DNA of 64,000 nucleotides from Bradyrhizobium sp. SZCCT0231 (lineage in GTDB: Bacteria; Pseudomonadota; Alphaproteobacteria; Rhizobiales; Xanthobacteraceae). Location of the stretch: NCBI RefSeq assembly GCF_018130245.1, contig NZ_JAFCKP010000022.1, positions 1 to 64,000 on the forward strand, in the 5' to 3' direction. The notes beneath the pieces are model-generated. The model saw only the letters and a program-made list of their open reading frames with translations, ran no database searches and was not told where the DNA came from. Both the position numbers and the translations under genes were made by a program. Below are positions 59,463 to 64,000 of the stretch, one piece after another; position 1 is the stretch's first letter; each line of letters starts with the position of its first letter.

Positions 59463-60521
59463 CTACGCCGCCGCGATCCGGCGAAAGCCGTTCCACATCG
59501 CGGTCGCGGCGCCCGAGGTCAGCACCGGCAGGATCCGCGTGTCCTGGTAGTTGCCATTGAGCGAGACGCGGGGCAGCGCGGTCATGTGGCCGGCATTCTC
59601 CGCGAACAGCATGCCGGGCCGTGTCGTCACCGCGGTCTTGAAGCCGGCGGATGCGGCAAGGGCGAATTCGCGCGTCCCCGCGGCCTCGCGGTCGCCATAG
59701 GGATAGGCGAGATGCAGCACGGGGTGCTCCAGCGCCTGCTCGATCCGCGCGCGGCTCACGGCCATCTCCCGCGCGGCGATGTCTTCCGCCTGCTTGGCGA
59801 GGTTGCAATGGCTGACGCTATGCGCGCCGATCGTGACCAGCGGATCGGCGGCAAATGTCTTCACCTCGGCCCAGGACAGGCACAGGCTGCGGCACAGCGC
59901 TTCCATGTCGACGTCGTACGTCGTGCACAGCGCCCCGATCTCGCGCGCCAGGTCGTGCTCGCCCGGCAGCGCGCGCAGCCAGTCGTGCAGGCGGTCGAAC
60001 GCCGCCTGCTTCGCCGCAGTCGTCGTCGCATCGAGCCGCAGCGCGGAATTGCCGATTTGGACGTCGACCTGCTCGGCCTTGGCGATCACGGCCTCCAGCG
60101 CCGTCCACCACAATCGTCCGGTGCCCTCGGCAAAATCGCTCGCGACATAGACCGCCAGCGGCGCGTCAAATTCGCGCAGCACCGGCAGTGCGTAGTCCAG
60201 ATTGTCGCGATAGCCGTCATCGAGGGTGAAGGCGGCGAAGCGGCGGTCGAACCGGCCCTGCACCAGCCGCTCATGCAGCTCGTCCATGCTGACGATGTCG
60301 ATGTCGCGCGAGCGCAAATGGCACAGTGTCGCACGCAGGAATTCGGGGGTGACTTCAAGATGCCGGTTCGGCTGGAACGCGGCATTACGGGCCGGCCGCA
60401 CGTGGTGCAGCATGAAAATGGCGCCGACGCCCGACAAAAGCGGGCGTAACAGGTGGTGCGCGCCGCTGAAATAGAGTGCTCCCAGCCCGGCGCGGATGAC
60501 GTTGTTACGCAGTTGTTTCAT
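59463..60521 (-). CDS. Polysaccharide deacetylase family protein (NodB fold)
   Basis: This 352-residue protein has the NodB-homology motifs FTLDDGYRDN (metal and catalytic Asp, about residue 120) and IGAHSVSHCNL (HxxxH metal site, about 235). LHLAYPYGD lies further on. Such enzymes remove N-acetyl groups from glycans of the envelope or of exopolysaccharide. There is no clear signal peptide, only a short hydrophobic N-terminal stretch. The gene is divergent from the OmpA-family gene. The substrate is unknown. Confidence 0.88.
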   Translation of the reverse strand: MKQLRNNVIRAGLGALYFSGAHHLLRPLLSGVGAIFMLHHVRPARNAAFQPNRHLEVTPEFLRATLCHLRSRDIDIVSMDELHERLVQGRFDRRFAAFTLDDGYRDNLDYALPVLREFDAPLAVYVASDFAEGTGRLWWTALEAVIAKAEQVDVQIGNSALRLDATTTAAKQAAFDRLHDWLRALPGEHDLAREIGALCTTYDVDMEALCRSLCLSWAEVKTFAADPLVTIGAHSVSHCNLAKQAEDIAAREMAVSRARIEQALEHPVLHLAYPYGDREAAGTREFALAASAGFKTAVTTRPGMLFAENAGHMTALPRVSLNGNYQDTRILPVLTSGAATAMWNGFRRIAAA

Positions 60522-60685
60522 GACCGGCTGGGGGACTCTGGCATTCCGCCTTCAACTTATGGAAGAACCCTTGAAGAAAAAGTTATTCCGATTGACCGAC
60601 CCGGGCCTTCGGAACGGCACCATTTCCGGTTTGACAGCCTGCCAAGGGTTTGTTTTGTCTCCGTTTCCAGAGTTCGGGTCGTCGA

Positions 60686-62080
60686 ATGCAGAAGCTTTTC
60701 AGGTGGGCCAGCAAATGGTGGCCGGGGCTGATCCCCCTGGCCGTCATGTGGGGATTTGCGGCCTGGAATAATACCCTACCGGTCGAGGCCGATCTGTCGG
60801 CCCGCAGCTCGGCTGCGTTGAAGGATACCGTTCTGGACAAGACCCGCATCGCGGTTGATGGCCGCGACGTCGGCCTGGCCGCGGACGCCTTCTCCGAGGA
60901 GGGGCGCCGTGACGCCGTTATGGCGGTCGAAACCGTCCCCGGCGTGCGGCTGGTCGACGACCGGACGCGCCTTGTTCCTGAGGCCAAGCCCTTCGTCTGG
61001 AACGCCGAGCGCGACGTGGTGCGGGTGACGCTGTCAGGCTCCGCGCCCTTGCCGTCGATGAAGGCCCGGCTGACCGAGGCCGCCCGCAAGGAGGTCGGCG
61101 GCGTCGAGGTGGCCGACCAGATGGGGCTGGCCCGCGGCGCGCCGCCTCGGTTCGAGGCCGCCGCGATGCTGTTGCTGGATCAGATCGGCAAGCTCAAGGA
61201 CGGCAAGATCACGATAACGGACACCAAGGTCAATCTGTCGGGCATGGCGCGCGAGCTCGGCGGCCGTGAGGCGATTGCGGCGGCGCTGAAGAACCTGCCG
61301 GAGGGTTTTTCGATTGCCGCCAACGAGATCAAGGCGCCGCCCTACATCTTCCAGGCCTACAAGGATCCGGTGGCGGCGACGGTGACGCTGACCGGCTATG
61401 TTCCCGACAACAACGTCCACGCGGCGATCGCCACCAGCGCCTCGCGAAAGTTCTTCACCGAAAAGGTCGTCGACAATCTCAAGGCCAGCATCGGCGCACC
61501 CGGCTCCTTCAGCACGGCGGTCGTCGCAGCGCTCGGCGCGCTGTCGCGGCTGTCGACCGGCACGCTCGTCGTCTCCGACCGCGAGGTGAAGCTGTCGGGC
61601 GATGCGCTCTACGAAGGAGCCGCCAACGATATCCGCGCAGGCCTCGGCAAGGACTTTCCGAAGAACTGGCAGTACAAGCCGGAAATCACCGTGAAGCCGG
61701 CGGCAGGCCCCGTCGACGGCACCGTATGCCAGCAATTGTTCTCGGAGCTCCTGACCAAGGGTAAGATCCGCTTCGCGACCAGGCGCGCGGACATCGATCC
61801 TGATTCGGCCGGCATCCTCGATCGTCTCATCGAGACGGCGCTGCGCTGCCCCACCACCAATATCGAGGTCGCCGGGCATACCGACGCCGACGGCGAGGAC
61901 TCCTTCAATCAGGCCCTCTCGGAAAAGCGCGCGCAGGCGGTGATCGACTATCTGGTCAAGGCGGGCCTGCCCGCCAGCCGCTTCACCGCGGTCGGCCATG
62001 GCAGCACGCAGCCCGTCGCCGGCAACGACACCGATGAGGGCAAGGCGCAGAACCGCCGCATCGAATTTCTGGTGAGGTGA
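60686..62080 (+). CDS. OmpA-family envelope protein with BON-like repeats
   Basis: This 464-residue protein has an uncleaved N-terminal membrane helix (WWPGLIPLAVMWGFAAW, about 10-28). A long central region follows with repeated BON-like units around KITITDTKVNLSGMA and LVVSDREVKLSGDALY. The C-terminal OmpA-like peptidoglycan-binding domain is at about 355-464, with IEVAGHTDADGEDSFNQALSEKRAQAVIDYL and GKAQNRRIEFLV. It probably ties the inner membrane or periplasm to the cell wall. The ATG at 60686 is chosen because the extra residues of the longer frame lack structure. A small membrane protein follows 2 bases after its stop. Confidence 0.87.
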   Translation: MQKLFRWASKWWPGLIPLAVMWGFAAWNNTLPVEADLSARSSAALKDTVLDKTRIAVDGRDVGLAADAFSEEGRRDAVMAVETVPGVRLVDDRTRLVPEAKPFVWNAERDVVRVTLSGSAPLPSMKARLTEAARKEVGGVEVADQMGLARGAPPRFEAAAMLLLDQIGKLKDGKITITDTKVNLSGMARELGGREAIAAALKNLPEGFSIAANEIKAPPYIFQAYKDPVAATVTLTGYVPDNNVHAAIATSASRKFFTEKVVDNLKASIGAPGSFSTAVVAALGALSRLSTGTLVVSDREVKLSGDALYEGAANDIRAGLGKDFPKNWQYKPEITVKPAAGPVDGTVCQQLFSELLTKGKIRFATRRADIDPDSAGILDRLIETALRCPTTNIEVAGHTDADGEDSFNQALSEKRAQAVIDYLVKAGLPASRFTAVGHGSTQPVAGNDTDEGKAQNRRIEFLVR

Positions 62081-62082
62081 CG

Positions 62083-62385
62083 ATGCCCTATCTCGTCTCG
62101 TTCCATCTGGGCTGGCTGATCGGCTCGCTGCTGCTGGGCTTTTGCATGGGCTGGATCTCGGTGGTCCAGCGCGGCAACGGCACCTCGAAGGTCACCGCGC
62201 GGTGGCTCGCTGCGCTTGCCGCGGGTCTGGTTGCCGCTTCGCTCACCCATGTGGTGCCCGGTCGTTTCGGCTATTGGCTCGACCTCGGCCTGATCATGTC
62301 CGCGTGCTACCTCGTCGGCTGCACCGTCGGCGCCTGGTTGCGCGACCGGGTGGTCTCGCGCACCGCGCCGCCAGCCGCTGTGTGA
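62083..62385 (+). CDS. Small membrane protein, function unknown
   Basis: This 100-residue protein has about three hydrophobic segments: LVSFHLGWLIGSLLLGFCMGWISVV, WLAALAAGLVAASLTHVV and YWLDLGLIMSACYLVGCTVGAWL. It follows the OmpA-family gene after 2 bases, so the two are co-expressed. It may help that protein or form a complex in the membrane. I do not recognise a named family. Confidence 0.75.
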   Translation: MPYLVSFHLGWLIGSLLLGFCMGWISVVQRGNGTSKVTARWLAALAAGLVAASLTHVVPGRFGYWLDLGLIMSACYLVGCTVGAWLRDRVVSRTAPPAAV

Positions 62386-62835
62386 TGTTGCCGTGCACCC
62401 TCACTCGATGGACGGGTGCGCGTCCGCCGCGGCCCTTTGGCGCATCGGAAACCCGCGACCGGCCGCTTCGGTCACCCCTCTTTCAACAGGCAGGGGTGCC
62501 CCATAGATTGACGTCGGCTTAAGTCGTGACGGAACATTGTGCCGTCGAAATCATCAAAACTTCATGGCGTCTGCGCAGGATTGCCATGGAGATTCGCGTC
62601 AGCCTTGCCGCCGAAAGCGCCAAACCGTGCATCAGGAGCCGTAACCCTGCCTAAAATATTGAAGGCACGTGTTTTTGTTCGAATTGGCGAATTCCACTTC
62701 GCCCGAAAACGCGCTACTGGAGGGGCAGGGGGCATGCGCGATGCCGGAGCCGGCGGTGAGGGGCCGTCGCGTGCCTGTGCGTCGTTCGCCTGTTCGCCGG
62801 CCGTCCTGGCCGCCGAAGCGTTGTTCGAGGTCTAG
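62386..62835. other. 450-base region without a supported gene
   Basis: A hairpin at 62473-62498 (CACCCCT, 12-base loop, AGGGGTG) may end the OmpA-operon transcript. The 98-codon frame at 62539-62835 has atypical composition and no ribosome site, and I do not call it. Confidence 0.45.
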
Positions 62836-63891
62836 ATGCTGGAAGCCATACGCAGGGCGATGACGTTTCTGCGCCAGAAGCAAATCCTGCATAAGCTTGG
62901 AGTTGTGATCAGCATCGCGGTCATCGGTATCGCTTGCTATGTGCTCTACCACATGCTGCGCGGCATCGATTTCAACGAGGTCCTCGAAGCGATCAAGAGC
63001 ACCGAGCCGAGCCAGATTGCGATGGCCGCGCTGTTCGTGGCCGCCGGCTATTTCACCCTGACCTTCTACGACCTGTTCGCCACGCGCGCGATCGGTCATG
63101 CCCACGTGCCCTATCGCATCAACGCGCTCGCGGCCTTCACCAGCTATTCGATCGGCCACAATGTCGGCGCCAGCGTCTTCACCGGCGGCGCGGTGCGCTA
63201 CCGCATCTATTCGGCCTATGGGCTGAACGCGATCGACGTCGCAAAAATCTGCTTCCTCGCCGGCCTGACCTTCTGGCTGGGCAATGCCGCCGTGCTCGGC
63301 CTCGGCATCTCCTACCATCCGGAGGCCGCGGCCGCGGTCGACCAGCTGCCGCCCTGGCTGAACCGGACGCTGGCGCTGATGATCATCATGGCGCTGGTCG
63401 GTTACGTGGTCTGGGTCTGGACCCAGCCGCGGGTCGTCGGTCGCGGTCCCTGGACCGTGGTGCTGCCGGGCGGGCCGCTGACGCTGCTCCAGATCGCGAT
63501 CGGGATCGTCGACCTCGGCTTCTGCGCCCTGGCAATGTACGTGCTGGTCCCGGACGAGCCCAATCTCGGCTTCGTCGTGGTCGCGGTGATCTTCGTCTCG
63601 GCGACCCTGCTCGGCTTCGCCAGCCATTCGCCCGGGGGCCTCGGCGTATTCGACGCCGCCATGCTGGTCGGCCTCTGGCAGATGGACCGGGAGGAGCTCC
63701 TCGGCGGCATGCTCCTGTTCCGCGTCCTCTATTATCTGTCTCCTTTCGTCCTATCTGTAATCTTGCTGACGTTTCGCGAAGTTATCATCGGCGCGCGATC
63801 GAAGCGCTTGCAGCAGGCGGCGCTCAAGCTGGACCCCGGCCCGGCGCCCGAAGCCGCCTATGTGAGAGAGCGCAGCGACAGCGGCGCCTGA
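62836..63891 (+). CDS. UPF0104/LPG-synthase-type membrane protein
   Basis: This 351-residue polytopic protein has about eight helices. It carries the UPF0104 (MprF flippase-like) pattern, including FTSYSIGHNVGASVFTGGAVRYRIYSAYGL and FASHSPGGLGVFDAAML. MprF-type proteins move or modify lipids in the cytoplasmic membrane. This one lacks the C-terminal synthase domain, so a transport or flipping role is the more likely reading. The gene ends 61 bases before another start codon. Confidence 0.87.
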   Translation: MLEAIRRAMTFLRQKQILHKLGVVISIAVIGIACYVLYHMLRGIDFNEVLEAIKSTEPSQIAMAALFVAAGYFTLTFYDLFATRAIGHAHVPYRINALAAFTSYSIGHNVGASVFTGGAVRYRIYSAYGLNAIDVAKICFLAGLTFWLGNAAVLGLGISYHPEAAAAVDQLPPWLNRTLALMIIMALVGYVVWVWTQPRVVGRGPWTVVLPGGPLTLLQIAIGIVDLGFCALAMYVLVPDEPNLGFVVVAVIFVSATLLGFASHSPGGLGVFDAAMLVGLWQMDREELLGGMLLFRVLYYLSPFVLSVILLTFREVIIGARSKRLQQAALKLDPGPAPEAAYVRERSDSGA

Positions 63892-63952
63892 CCGGTGCCA
63901 GGCCCTTAAGACAAGGTCCTTAGGACAAGTCCCCCAGGAGAAGCCCGCCCCG

Positions 63953-64000
63953 ATGGCGATCGACGCCCCATCTTCTCCCTCCGCCCAGCCCTGGTCCGAC
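63953..64000 (+). CDS. Start of a CDS cut by the window end
   Basis: An ATG at 63953 with CCAGGAGAAG 9 bases upstream opens MAIDAPSSPSAQPWSD, which runs off the end. Sixteen codons do not allow a function call. Its strand and short distance from the UPF0104 gene suggest the same transcript. Confidence 0.5.
   Translation, partial: MAIDAPSSPSAQPWSD

Noticed and set aside
62539-62835. A 98-codon frame before the UPF0104 gene
   Set aside because: It has no ribosome site and no codon bias, and its product is a mixture of Arg, Ala and Gly without hydrophobic pattern.

Overview
The window is high-GC alphaproteobacterial chromosome, most likely Bradyrhizobium or a close relative. The grounds are the codon bias, the density of ABC solute receptors, the aromatic-acid gene set, and the many hairpin-forming intergenic repeats typical of that genus. 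The genus call is inference, because no rRNA or other marker gene is present. I saw no phage, insertion sequence, CRISPR array or tRNA.

Layout. 0.1-5.6 kb (minus strand): a polar amino acid receptor, a YkuD L,D-transpeptidase, a membrane protein, a thioredoxin/CcdA pair and an ECF sigma factor. 6.0-11.5 kb (minus): a tight four-gene signalling operon with a DctP-type receptor, a HAMP histidine kinase, a receiver/kinase hybrid and an OmpR-type regulator. 11.7-14.2 kb: a lone UgpB-like receptor and an APH-like protein with a degenerate catalytic loop. 14.5-24.7 kb: a nitrogen-scavenging locus. It holds a dipeptide-type ABC importer (receptor, two permeases, fused double ATPase), AtzG-like, AtzE-like and AtzH-like proteins, a GntR regulator, and a convergent allophanate hydrolase (AtzF). 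Both arms start at near-consensus sigma54 -24/-12 promoters.

24.9-34.1 kb: phenylpropanoid and methoxybenzoate functions, with two MarR regulators, feruloyl-CoA synthase, a CYP199-like P450 with its [2Fe-2S] ferredoxin, two orphan Liv-type receptors and an NDH-2-like dehydrogenase. 34.4-43.0 kb (minus): a LysR regulator, an NAD-type quinate/shikimate dehydrogenase, a complete Liv-type ABC importer and a QuiC1-type 3-dehydroshikimate dehydratase, together reading as uptake of quinate or shikimate and conversion to protocatechuate. 43.8-45.5 kb: a LuxR/LuxI quorum-sensing pair with a near-perfect lux-box palindrome and a small downstream ORF. 46.0-59.2 kb: a receptor-less Liv-type ABC operon, a truncated haemoglobin, BoxR, benzoate-CoA ligase, an alpha/beta hydrolase, BoxC, BoxB and an SDR, which is the aerobic benzoyl-CoA epoxidation pathway without boxA. 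A 19-bp motif shared by three promoters here probably defines the local BoxR regulon. 59.5-64.0 kb: a polysaccharide deacetylase, an OmpA-family protein, small membrane proteins and the first codons of a gene cut by the window end.

As a whole the window is a catabolic island for lignin-type aromatics and hydroaromatics. A separate sigma54-driven nitrogen pathway and an acyl- or aryl-homoserine-lactone system sit inside it. Repeat families occupy most long intergenic gaps, lie between receptor and permease genes in two importer operons, and in one case appear to be read in frame inside a protein.
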